This document shows positions 21,301 through 30,965 of a stretch of DNA of 64,000 bases, in pieces. A model generated the notes under the pieces. That model searched no databases. It saw only the letters and a list, made by a program, of their open reading frames with translations, and was not told the DNA's origin. The stretch comes from Macrostomum hystrix (taxonomy: Eukaryota; Platyhelminthes; Macrostomidae): NCBI GenBank assembly GCA_950097015.1, contig CATNEN010000001.1:15993501-16057500 (forward strand). Direction: 5' to 3'. Within the stretch, counting starts at the first letter, position 1; every line of letters begins with the position of its first letter. The position numbers and the translations under genes were made by a program.

Positions 21301-22863
21301 ATGGCTTCCAGCCTACCTACTGCTCCGGCCGAGGACACCATGGTGCCCGAGTCCATACACGCTGCGGCGCCCGGGCTAGCTGGCCCCGCGACCGCCACAA
21401 ATGCCGCGCTGCCCAACTCGCGCGATGACCGGGGCGCTAAGCGCTCCACAACCTCTGGAGCGGCAAAGCGTCGTAGGCGCTTAATGGCCCACGGCAAGCC
21501 GGCTCCATCGAACGAGGACCGGGCCCAGGCCAGAGGGGCCGAAGGGGCTCTGCCTAGGGCGGGGGCTGGGGCGGGGGGCCTTGCGCCTCCTGCCCAGGCT
21601 CCTGCACGGGGCGGAGCCCACGACGCCCCGAGGCCAGGGTCGCGGGCCAAGGAGGTCCCGGCGCCCATCCGGACGGCGGCTCGGGCTGAAGGAGAAGCGG
21701 AGGCAGAGGGCCCTGTGCCCACCGCCGACGCTGATCCCGAGGGTGGGGTCGCCACCGGACAGGGCCCGGGACCACATGCCACCTACGCCGCCATCGCACG
21801 TAGGCAACCTGCCGTTGTCATCACCGGCAGAGACGGAAAAAGGCTGAGCAGCGAACAGCTCAGCAACATTTGCCGCAACATAGATGCTATGCTGTGGCAA
21901 CTCCAACTGAAGGGCGAGCCCCTGGCGGTCGGCGCAAGCGCTACCAGGGAATCGTGCTTCGTCGTCTGGCCCGGCGACGCGGAATCAGGGCGGCGGCTCC
22001 TTGAGTTGCTGCCCACGCAGAGCTGGGCGGCTGGCCTCGACTTCCTCCGGGAGAACGAGCCACCAAAGTCCAAGCGACACCGCATTTTCGTCCCGGCGAA
22101 AAGTGTCGTCACCAGCGCTGAGGACCTCCGCATGGGCCTCATCGCGATGAACCGGGAGCTGCCGACAGCGGGCCTGATCGTGCACCGCACGATCCTGCGC
22201 CCCGATGGCACCGGGTTCACCGCCATTCTGGGCCTGTCCGAGCAATGGACACGCCGATACCCAGATGGCGCCAACATCTGCATTGGTCTGTGGAAGACCA
22301 AAATCTTCGCCTTCGAGGCAGATAAAACTCAAGGTCAGTCCGGGCCCACCACCGTACCGGCCACTGAAGGGTCCTCGGACCCCGAGGTTGGGACTGGGGG
22401 CAGGGCCCAGTCGTCTCGCCAAAAAAGGCCAGAGCGTGCCATCGCTGGCAGCTCTGAGCGTCGCCCCGCGCGCATCACAAAGCGCCGGGGCCTTCTCCAG
22501 CGGGCCTCCGAGGTGGTGCGAACCGCCAGGATGGCCCAGCTGCGCGCTGAGATGCGCGGTGGCCCACCGGGGCAGGCGCCGCAACCAAGGGCTACGGGGG
22601 AGGCCTCTAAGGTGCCCAGCTCCATCGAGCAGGGCCCTTCGAGCGGCCCTCCCACGGCCCAGGGTGCGGTGTCGGCACCGGTTGAGGGCGACTCTGGGCC
22701 TGGGCTCGGGCCGGGGGTGGGGACTGGGCGGCTGACCCCGTCGAGTTCCCGCCTCTGGCTCGGGGCCGGGGCACGGAGGAGCCCATGGCTACCGACATCG
22801 ACCCGGAGGAGGAGGACCGCCTTCTGGCTGAGTCCCCCTCCAAGTAGACATCTGCCTGCATGA
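21301..22863 (+). CDS. ORF1 protein of the 20.15-kb non-LTR element
   Basis: The ATG at 21301 (MASSLPTAPAEDT) begins a 520-residue protein. Residues 1-160 are Ala/Gly/Pro/Arg-rich and disordered-looking. The segment from about 165 to 345 looks folded: TYAAIARRQPAVVITGRDGK, an RNA-binding-like stretch (SCFVVWPGDAESGRRLLELL) and HRTILRPDGTGFTAILGLSE. The remainder is low complexity with a basic patch (SSERRPARITKRRG). No CCHC knuckle is seen; in this element the knuckle is at the end of ORF2. The likely role, from the family, is binding element RNA. The stop TGA overlaps the ATG of ORF2 (ATGA at 22860-22863). Confidence 0.8.
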   Translation: MASSLPTAPAEDTMVPESIHAAAPGLAGPATATNAALPNSRDDRGAKRSTTSGAAKRRRRLMAHGKPAPSNEDRAQARGAEGALPRAGAGAGGLAPPAQAPARGGAHDAPRPGSRAKEVPAPIRTAARAEGEAEAEGPVPTADADPEGGVATGQGPGPHATYAAIARRQPAVVITGRDGKRLSSEQLSNICRNIDAMLWQLQLKGEPLAVGASATRESCFVVWPGDAESGRRLLELLPTQSWAAGLDFLRENEPPKSKRHRIFVPAKSVVTSAEDLRMGLIAMNRELPTAGLIVHRTILRPDGTGFTAILGLSEQWTRRYPDGANICIGLWKTKIFAFEADKTQGQSGPTTVPATEGSSDPEVGTGGRAQSSRQKRPERAIAGSSERRPARITKRRGLLQRASEVVRTARMAQLRAEMRGGPPGQAPQPRATGEASKVPSSIEQGPSSGPPTAQGAVSAPVEGDSGPGLGPGVGTGRLTPSSSRLWLGAGARRSPWLPTSTRRRRTAFWLSPPPSRHLPA

Positions 22864-25800
22864 TGATCCCCGGAATATCATGTCTGCAAGTTAACACCCA
22901 GCACTGCGTGGCAGCATCAGTCAATCTGATGCGCACGACAGAGCGCACGATGCCGGGCCTTGTACTTGTGCAGGAGCCCTGGTTATCAAAAAACAAGCCA
23001 AGTAACATTCCTGCTGGCTATGACTGCTTCTGCATGGCAGACTCTGTCCGCCCTAGATCACTGATCTATGCTTCAAAAGCCTTAAATGCGTGGATGAGAC
23101 CCGATCTCTCTAACGGGGACATCTGCGTCATCCAATCTGCACACATTGTGCCCAACAAGTTGACCCTCGTGGCATCCGCCTACCTGGCAGGCGACGCCCC
23201 CGTGGTCAGCGATACCCTCGTCGCCCTCTGTGATTTCGCCAGGGCACGAAATTTTGAACTGCTCCTCGCGGGAGATGCAAACTCGCATCACACCCACTGG
23301 GGTAGCTAAAAAATCAATGACCGCGGCGAAGAGCTCCTGGCCTTCGTTAGCGGCACGCCTCTTAACTTCTGCAATGTGGGCAACACGCCCACGTTCGACA
23401 ATGGGCGGTGGGCTGAGGTGCTTGACGTCACCCTGGCCTCACCCGGCATCCTCCCAAGGGTGCTGGGGTGGGAGGTGTGGGAGACCGAAAGCTCGCTCTC
23501 GGACCACCGCTTCATTCGCTTCAACATCGGTACCCCCGATAAGAAGCAAAAGCTTCTTATCGCCTCCTATTTGGAGGCGTAATGTCAGAAACACCGACTG
23601 GCCCGTGTTCAGCCAAAAGCTGCATGAGGGCATTCGGGATTCCGACCCCTCCATGGCCATGGCAACCACGCAGGACCTAGATGGAGTGGCTGCCCTGCTG
23701 GGCGGCGCCATCACAGAGGCCTACGAAATGGCTTGCCCGCTCAAAGCCTACAAAGGCAAAAAATCGGCCCCCTGGTGGAACCCCGAGCTCGGAGTCCTGA
23801 GACGCCGAGCAAAGGCTCTCCAGAGGAGGCTGAAAATCTCGCACGACCCTGATGACAAAGAGGCCTATACTCGCGCCATCCATGAGTTTAAGGGCCGGGT
23901 CAGAAGGGCAAAAGCGGACAAGTGGCGACAATACTGCGAAGGGCTTGAGGGCTCGCGGCCCACGGCCCGCGTGGTAAAGGCGCTCACCAACGACCGCTTC
24001 TCCAAGCTCTTATCGATCAAAAAGCCAGACGGCTCGATCACGGAGCGCCCGGAGGAAACGCTCGAGCTTATGCTTGGGCATTTCTTCCCGAGTGTACCGG
24101 CGCACTTTGGCCCAGACGACCACTCACGTGGAGGTCAGGGCCTGGCTCAGTCACTCGTCACGAATGACCGCATCGTTCGCGCGGCAAAGTCATTCAACCC
24201 TTTCAAAGCACCTGGGCCAGATGGTATTTATCCGGCCTTTTTGCATGAAGCGGTCAAAAATGGCCGCTTCCTCCATCTCCTCTGCAGACTTCTACGGGCC
24301 TGCATCGTGCTGGGCTATGTACCAGCGCTGTGGCACGAAGCCCGGGTCGTCTTCATCCCGAAGCCCGCCAAAGGCGACTATCGCTCGGTCAAGTCCTATC
24401 GCCCGATAAGCTTGACTTCCACCTGCCTCAAGCTCATGGAAAGACTGGTGCTTTGGCGCCTTCTTACTGTAGAGCTAGGGCGGGCCCCGCTCTCCCCAAA
24501 CCAGCACGCCTTTCGGGCGGGCCGGTCCACGGAGAGCGCCCTCCACTGCATCGTGGAGACTCTCGAGAAGGCAGTGCTGGGCAGCGGTTTTGCCCTGGCT
24601 GTCTTCCTAGACATTGAGGGGGCCTTCGATAACGTTTTTTTTCGAAGCTTTTGAGGAGGCCCTGGTTTCCAGGGCCACTCACCCCCACCTCGTTCGCTGG
24701 GTCATGTACATGATCCGGCATCGCCACGTGGTGGCCCACCTCGAAGGAAGGCTGCTCTCGGCACCTGTCCTAAAAGGAGGGCCCCAAGGCGGCGTACTCA
24801 CCCCACTGCTGTGGAATCTCGTCATGGATGAGCTGCTGAAAAGCACTCGTCCTGACCCAGTCCTGAAGGTGGGATATGCCGACGATGTGACCGCCATCTG
24901 CGCGGGCCCCTCGGCGGAAACCACCAGAGACCTCATCCAGGGCTTTATCAACAGGGCGGTGCGCTGGGCGGACCAATGCGGGCTCCGACTCTCTGAGTCC
25001 AAGACCGTTGCGGTTATGTTTACCAGCAGACTGCTCTGGACCATTAAGCCTCTGACTCTCTATGGCAAGAATATTGCCATGGAAAAGCAGGTCCGGTGCC
25101 TTGGTCTCGTGCTAGACCATAGGCTTAACTGGACCCCGCACATCACCACAAAGGCCAAGAGGGCCCTGGCCATACTGGCGCAAGTCAGGCGTGCCGTGGG
25201 CACCACTTGGGGGCTAACGCCCAAGAACCTTTGGTGGATTTACACGGCGATCATTAGACCGTCCGTCGCTTACGCTGGCCTCATCTGGGCCAGCGCCATG
25301 GGCATCCAGAAAAACCTGGAGGCGCTTTATAGGGTGCAGGGCAGAGCCTGTCGTATGACGCTGGGCGCCCCACCCTCCACTCCCTTCGAAGGCATGAATG
25401 CTTTCCTCAACGCTACACCCATTGACATTTTCGTAAAGGGGGAAGCAGCAAAGTCCACCCGTCGTCTTCTTGATACGGGTGTCTCCTTCCAGAATTCGCG
25501 AGCCTTCTCGAAGCGCTCCCTTCTGCCTCACTCTGACCTCTGCCTGAAAACTCTGGGCGAGTGCGGAGGGCTCACCATCCTTTCGGACGGGGCCCCGGCC
25601 ACTTTACTCCGGAGCCACAGGTACAAAGTCAGCATCTCACCTCGTAATGAGGTAAAGGACTGCTGGGATGACCCGGCAGTCCACTGTTACACTGACGGCT
25701 CTCTGATGAACGGTAAATCGGGATTCGGAGTGTGCGTCGCCTCGGGTGGTGAGGTCCTCTGGACCCACTCCCAATACTGTGGCAAGAGCTCTAGCGTTTT

Positions 25801-26578
25801 CCAAAACGAAGTGCTCGCCATCAGCTTCTGTGCGGCTGAGCTGCGCCAGAGGCAGCTGGCTGGTCGGAGGATCTTTTTTCACTCCGACAGTCAAGCAGCC
25901 CTCAAGGCCCTCAGCCGCTGCACCTCTCGCTCCAGAACCACCTTGGACTGCAACACCCAGTTAAACGGGTTGGCGCAGTCTAACAAGGTGGAGCTGCTGT
26001 GGATCCCTGGGCATGCCGGGTTCACAGGGAATGAGATGGCGGACCAGCTTGCTAAGGCTGGAGCAGCCAGCTCCCTGATGGGCCCGGGCCCGGAGTCCCC
26101 GATCCCCATCTCAGTTGTCAACTCCAGCATCAACTGCTGGATGGAGACCCAGCACCGGAGGAGGTGGTCCAGCACCCTGAACTGTCGCCAGTCCAGGGCT
26201 GCGGTGCCAACCCCCTCTAGTAACCTGCGTAAGGCCTTACTCAGGCTTAACCGCAGAGACCTAAGAGCAGTCACTATGGCTCTTTCGGGACATGGCTGCT
26301 TCACCAGACACCGCTACCTTCAAGGCCACGTGCCTGAGGAAACGTGTCCCTTCTGCTGCTCCGGACGCGAAAATGCAGAGCATTTCATCTGCCACTGCCC
26401 GGCCTTCACCCGGGCCAGGCTAAAACATCTCGGGCCGGCACCGACTCTCGCCGAAGCCTGCTCGCCCGAGAACATCCCACAGCTCGCCAACTTCCTCCGG
26501 GATACCGGCCGAGCTGATTTCTTCCCAGCCTATGGCGAGGAAGATCGCGCGGCGGAATCGACTGACGGACCACCCTGA
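22860..26578 (+). pseudogene. ORF2: APE endonuclease-RT-RNase H polyprotein with three lesions
   Basis: Starting at ATG 22860, an apurinic-type endonuclease is visible (LQVNTQH, VLVQEPWLS, LAGDANSHHTHWGS, SDHRFIRFN). A TAA at 23307-23309 interrupts it in frame. A frameshift near 23580 then leads into the RT ([30 protein letters not shown]). A second frameshift lies in an eight-T run near 24637, followed by [20 protein letters not shown] and the catalytic YADDVTAIC. RNase H follows ([47 protein letters not shown]) and then a CCHC motif, [18 protein letters not shown]. The protein ends at 26578. The T-run lesion could be a sequencing error. Confidence 0.87.
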
Positions 26579-26709
26579 GCGGCACCGCCTCGCTGGAGGC
26601 TGTCTGGCTGCCAGGGGTTAGCGATATGGGCGGCATCAGCCGCCTCCTCGCTGCGTCCGTCATGGAGGCTCCCTGCCGCTAAGTCAAGTAAGTCAAGAGG
26701 TAGAGGTCG

Positions 26710-26933
26710 GCGATGAACCCATTATCACGGCTGAAGATTCTGCAGAAGCGATAACTGACATCGGATTGTCTGTTACTGCTTCGCTCTTAGCCGATGGAGC
26801 GCTGCAACTCGCATGTGAGGACTCTTACCAAACCAGCGTCGAGTTTTGCATCACCATGGCTGTAAGGAGTGATAGAAATCCGACGCAGCCTATCTTGAGA
26901 TCTCACAAAAGTTTAAGTGAAATTCAAATATGA
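26710..26933 (+). pseudogene. 3' part of the ORF split by the non-LTR insertion
   Basis: Read in the frame set by the 5' part (20038-20149), this segment stays open for 74 codons (GDEPIITAEDSAEAITDIGL and onward) to a TGA at 26931-26933. The composition is ordinary (acidic, Ser/Thr-rich, two Cys). I do not recognise it. That a duplication of 13 bp preserves the frame only after it is removed is what an insertion into a coding exon would give. Confidence 0.45.
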
Positions 26934-27790
26934 GAAAAGGGGTAGAGGTATCGGATACGTTTCCGGCCAGGTGGTGCTGTCAATATGTAAAATATCTTGC
27001 ATTACGCAACTAAATGAGTGCATTTTCGGTCTCGCTTGTCTTAGATATGCGCGAGGTTAAATGATATGGTTGCAGCATTTTATACACATGCACTCTTAGC
27101 GATTAAGCATTTTGCTTTTCCGCTTTCTGCCTTATTGGCAAGTTGGGCTTCGCATTTCAATTCAATTCAGAAATGCCTCGAGGTTGTCTCATGGACTGGC
27201 TACCTAGGTTGGGGGCACGAATACTTACCCTAACACGCTGTGTAGCAGATCATCAGCGCTATGGGCGGGCTGCCGCGTTTGCTGGAGAGTTGAGTCAGAT
27301 AGACGCAGTATACAGAGCCTAGGTGAGTTCTTCCCCCCTCTGTGTCCGCGCAGTCCCTAGTGCCAAGAGTATAACTCCCCTCAGAAGTTCTGCTATCCTA
27401 CTGAGCCTATTGAAGCGCGCTATAATAATGAAAAAGCCCTATACGGTGTACTTTTAATGCTGCAATTCACTTGACAGGTCCTTTTACCTGCGATGAGTCG
27501 GCCGGCTCCTGCAAATGCTCCTTTAGAGCCTGAGTTTAAAATGTAGTAATGCTGGTCAGCGCTGCCTGAATTCTTTAACTGAGTACACCCGTTATGATAA
27601 TTCGACCATGGTCCTATTTAAACAACTTCCTGGTAGCCCCTCGTTATTGATGCGCGGCCTTGGTGACTTGTTTCACCAGCCGCTAACTATTTCTCTACTA
27701 AGGGAAATCATACCGTAACTTTGTACATAACTATTCTACTATTTGGATTTTATCAATTTTTTTAGGTAGAGTAGCTCGCTTGACAACAAT
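26934..27790. other. No recognised feature
   Basis: Between the split ORF and the 3' end of the PLE I see no conserved ORF, RNA gene or repeat. The left limit of the PLE is not defined and could extend into this stretch. Confidence 0.4.
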
Positions 27791-27840
27791 TAAATAGAGA
27801 AAACTCAGAATCAACATTTAAATTTTTTAGAATTTTGCCA

Positions 27841-27871
27841 ATGCATTTCGACCACAATCGGTCATCTTCAG
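27841..27871 (-). other. PLE-associated CTGAAGA-hairpin-GAAA motif (copy 2)
   Basis: On the minus strand CTGAAGATGACC, a GATTGT loop, and GGTCGAAATGC form a stem GACC/GGTC. Compared with copy 1 (GTCA/TGAC) the stem has changed on both sides, which is covariation. It lies about 520 bp 3' of the GIY-YIG stop. Confidence 0.55.
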
Positions 27872-28393
27872 GGCAGACTCATCAATTAAACACACAGAAC
27901 CAAGTTGTATATATTGTAGAGGTTTTTCGGTAATGAGGCGAGAGCAAGGCGGTGGTTCAATTGGTTAATGGGTTTATAGAATAATGTTATTGGAATCTAG
28001 AAAAAGGGGGGTTAGTGAAGAGATTCCAGAGCTGAGCTGCTGTATATTTATAATGTTGAGATAATCTTCCGGAAAGTTCTAGAAAAATATAATGCATTAT
28101 AACAAAATGATTGTTAAGAAAATACTGCTAGTTATTTATCGCTAGTTTTACCAGCAGAATGCGAATACTTGTTAATAATTAAATATATTGAAATACAGTA
28201 AATGGGAAATTGTTTCAGACACAGAACTTTCTAGAAAACGTACGAATAGAAATTTCTCGAAGGTCACTACAATATATATTTTTTTAAGAAATGAAAACTG
28301 TACATTGCAAAGTGCGAATCAATTTCGGTCCAGTCCGGTTAACAAGAGAAAAAAACAACAACCAAATAAAGTTCAACGACGCTTCTAACATAG

Positions 28394-28861
28394 CTAAAAC
28401 ACATTGAGTTGGCGGCTTGCACCCCCCATGGCTAACTGACTGTTCAAATATGGTTTCAGAGCCTTAATGTACATAGCCTCGAGAATATTCAATTTGTTTT
28501 CTTGGCTACAGGAATCAATCACTTTAAACATATCACAACAGTTCTTATTGCAACAGGAGTTACACGAGAGAAGGTGCTCATTGATGGCAGAATTTCTAAT
28601 CCAATGCTCCTTAACCCTTGTGTACAAGTGTCGCTTAGTTTTACCTATGTAGGAGATGTTCTGATCCACAGAACAATGAAATTTATACACGACACCTGCA
28701 ACAAGTGGTCTAGGAACATGGGACTTCAGCCTGCAGACAAACTGAGCAATCTTTTCCGTGCGGAACAAAACCCGGAGCTGGGAATCAATGTTACTTCTAA
28801 ATAATTTTTTCCACTTTCTTCCCAAACTCCATGGAGCAGAGGCCCAAAAAAGGAACCACAA
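28394..28861 (-). pseudogene. PLE GIY-YIG endonuclease and C-terminus
   Basis: This frame holds the linker (LFRTEKIAQFVCRLKSHVP), then the GIY-YIG nuclease: YKFHCSVDQNISYIGKTKRH with the YIG core, and LYTRVKEH with the conserved Arg and His. It ends in a cysteine-rich stretch and FKVIDSCSQENKLNILEAMY. PLE endonucleases cut target DNA to prime reverse transcription. It is offset by a frameshift from the RT upstream, near 28800-28830, so RT and nuclease are no longer joined. Confidence 0.85.
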
Positions 28862-30275
28862 TCACGGGGCTACGATCATTATTGGGATCTTTCTTCTGAG
28901 TATGGTTTTGACCAGAAAACTTCTTGCAGAGAAACCTATTAATGATGTTGGAAATATGACCACGAGGGTATCCATTCATCATGAACAACCGAGTAAGCTG
29001 CTCCAGCTCATCATGTAAAAGCTTCCAGGAACTGCAAATCAGAAAAGCTCTTTGGAGAAAGCACCGCACCAAACCGTCTTTCCATTGCCTAGGGCAGAGG
29101 GCATCAAACCTTAGCATGAGACCAGTGAAGCTAGCTTTTCTAAACACGCTAGTTTGAATCAAGCCTTTACTCATATCAACGTCAATGTCCAGAAAGGGAA
29201 GTCTTTTTTCTCCACCCTCAGAAGTAAACTTGATGTTCTTATGGGTAGCATTGATAGTATTGAAGAACTCTTCCTTTTTGGCCTCATTGTCGAAAATGGC
29301 AAAAGTATCATCCACATAACGTTTGTAAAAATGTGGAGCACACGGGAGGGCCATCCACTCTTTTTCCCAGTAAGCCATGCAGAGATTGGCAAGAGTAGGA
29401 GCCAGAGGACTGCCCATAGCGCATCCATCAATCTGCCTGTAGTATTTGTCCCGGAACAGGAAAATACCAGAGGTGGCGAACCCAAGCATCTTCTTGAAAG
29501 TGGTTTTAGGAAAGGATGGGTGATTAAAGCTTTTATAGACAAGGTCAGTAGCAAGGTCAATGGCAAACTGCAGAGGGATGTTAGTGAATAGCGAAACAAC
29601 ATCAAAGCTGAACAATTTATCAGTAGGATGAACATTAACACAGTTCAAGCTTTCAACAAATTCACGATTAGAAGAGACACAGTAATCTTGAGGGATAACA
29701 GGTTTGATAAGAGCATCAAGATACTTGGCAAGCTCATACTCAGAGGTGTTAATCATGGACACAATGGGTCTCAGGGGGTAGCCACTTTTGTGAACTTTGC
29801 ACAGCCCATACAGCTGACCAGGTTGGCTCCCACAAGGAGTAATCCGTTGAAAAGTATCAGGGCAAATGTGCGGTTTCACATAAGTTCTAAGAAAAGTTTG
29901 TAAAGATCTCTCATTTTTAAGCACGGGGTGCATCATAGTGACCTCATTGGCCTCACCAAGGCAATGGAATTAGAGTTTGTCCTGCACAATTTCGTCAAGT
30001 TTACCTAAGTAGTCAGAGCTGTCCATGATGGCAACACCATGGCCTTTGTCGTAGCTAACAATCTTAATTTCGTTGTTTTTCTTAAGCTTCTCCAAAGTCT
30101 GATGGACTAGTCTATTACGTCTAGCACCAACATACCCACGAGCACAGCTAATGAACTTATCAAATTCAGCAATGAGACGAATCCTAAAATTATCTGGCAA
30201 GCCACCACTCAAAGCATTATTAGCCCGAAGGCACTTACTAATTCCAGATTCAATCTCGGCCTTGAGAAAGGAAAA
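28797..30275 (-). pseudogene. Penelope-like reverse transcriptase
   Basis: The frame runs from about 30275 with one TAA at 29970-29972 (just after DSSDYLGKLDEIVQDKL) and continues to 28797. Conserved PLE blocks are present: KGHGVAIMDSSDYL, QLYGLCKVHKSGYPLRPIVS, LFSFDVVSLFTNIPL (motif A), GCAMGSPLAPTLANL (motif B), the catalytic YVDDTFAIF (motif C) and KRLPFLDIDV (motif D region). PLE RTs resemble telomerase and prime from the cut target. The copy lacks the extreme N-terminus and has one nonsense codon plus the downstream frameshift. Confidence 0.88.
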
Positions 30276-30965
30276 GGAAAACAGTTGACAAAGCCAATGT
30301 TAGGCAGGTCCAACAGTGGTGACTTGATGACCGCTCCTGTGGCGTCTTTTTCTGATTGTCCTCTAATAGGGATCGGTACGCTTCCCCTCATCTATTCTGG
30401 CCAGCAGTTGTGCAAAATGTTACTCTGCCTTCAGCACGCAAGCCCTCGGCTCGACAGTAACTGCATCCTAAGTAGCTTGTGTGACCTAGAGTGCAAATTA
30501 AAAAAATGCGGGCAGGGGTATCGCAGACAAAATAAATTGTGGAGAACATAATGCTGATTTTTTCACTGATTTTGACTGGAGTGGACAGAAAGTTTTTTGC
30601 TTCTTGGCAAAACTGTCGCAGGTACTTCTGTACTGGTGGCTTTCCAGTGCCGGCCCAAACAGCCACTGGAAATGGCTTAGCGAATGCGGATGGAATTTTC
30701 ATTAGGAGTGGCCATAGACTAATCGAACTGGATCGATAGAGGGGAAGTCCGTCACTGTTTAGAAATGCGTCGAATTTGTAACACTTGGCTGAACCTTCAT
30801 GCGGCAAATTTTCTGGTCGCAGTGTCAACAAATTCTTCGAAAGTAGTTGCTGCAGATTCTCCAGAATAGAAATATAACGAAAGTGCCCGTCTCCCATGGC
30901 CACCAAGTCACCAGTAGGACAGCTTTCTCTGGCCAGGCGTTCAAATGTTTTGTAAGATTTTGCGA
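30276..30965 (-). pseudogene. tnp2-type (CACTA/EnSpm-like) transposase fragment
   Basis: The minus-strand segment LPVAKSYKTFERLARES, GDGHFRYISILENLQQLL, FDAFLNSDGLPLYRSSSISL and VCDTPARIFLICTLGHTSYL matches the conserved N-terminal half of tnp2 transposases (DGLPL-[FY]-[KR]-SS, CD-[AT]-PAR and GH-x-GY/SYxGC motifs). A stop at about 30388 breaks the frame, and the next family block (SPLLDLPNIGFVNCFPF) follows in another frame to about 30290, where PLE sequence takes over. The catalytic C-terminal half is absent. The family assignment rests on motif recall and not on a search. Confidence 0.65.

Larger units (their letters stand above)
20150..26696 (+). mobile_element. Full-length APE-type non-LTR retrotransposon with RNase H
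   Basis: A 6,547-bp element is flanked by the perfect 13-bp direct repeat GAGGTAGAGGTCG (20137-20149 and 26697-26709). It has a 5' UTR with 97-bp monomers, ORF1, a stop-start overlapped ORF2 (endonuclease, RT, RNase H, CCHC) and a short 3' tail of two TAAGTCAAG-like units instead of poly(A). Domain order APE-RT-RNase H-zinc knuckle places it in the I-like group; the exact clade is not determined. ORF2 has one nonsense codon and two frameshifts. It is GC-rich relative to its surroundings, typical of a recently arrived element. Confidence 0.9.
27790..30275 (-). mobile_element. Penelope-like element, 5'-truncated and mutated
   Basis: Minus-strand PLE with RT followed by GIY-YIG endonuclease and, 3' of the ORF, the CTGAAGA hairpin motif at 27841-27871. 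The 5' end begins inside the N-terminal conserved region (LKAEIESGISK...) and abuts a tnp2-like transposase fragment at about 30275, so the PLE inserted into that older transposon. The exact 3' limit is not resolved. Confidence 0.85.

Noticed and set aside
21297-22655. Long antisense ORFs opposite ORF1 of the non-LTR element
   Set aside because: GC-rich coding DNA leaves antisense frames open; none has a recognisable domain.
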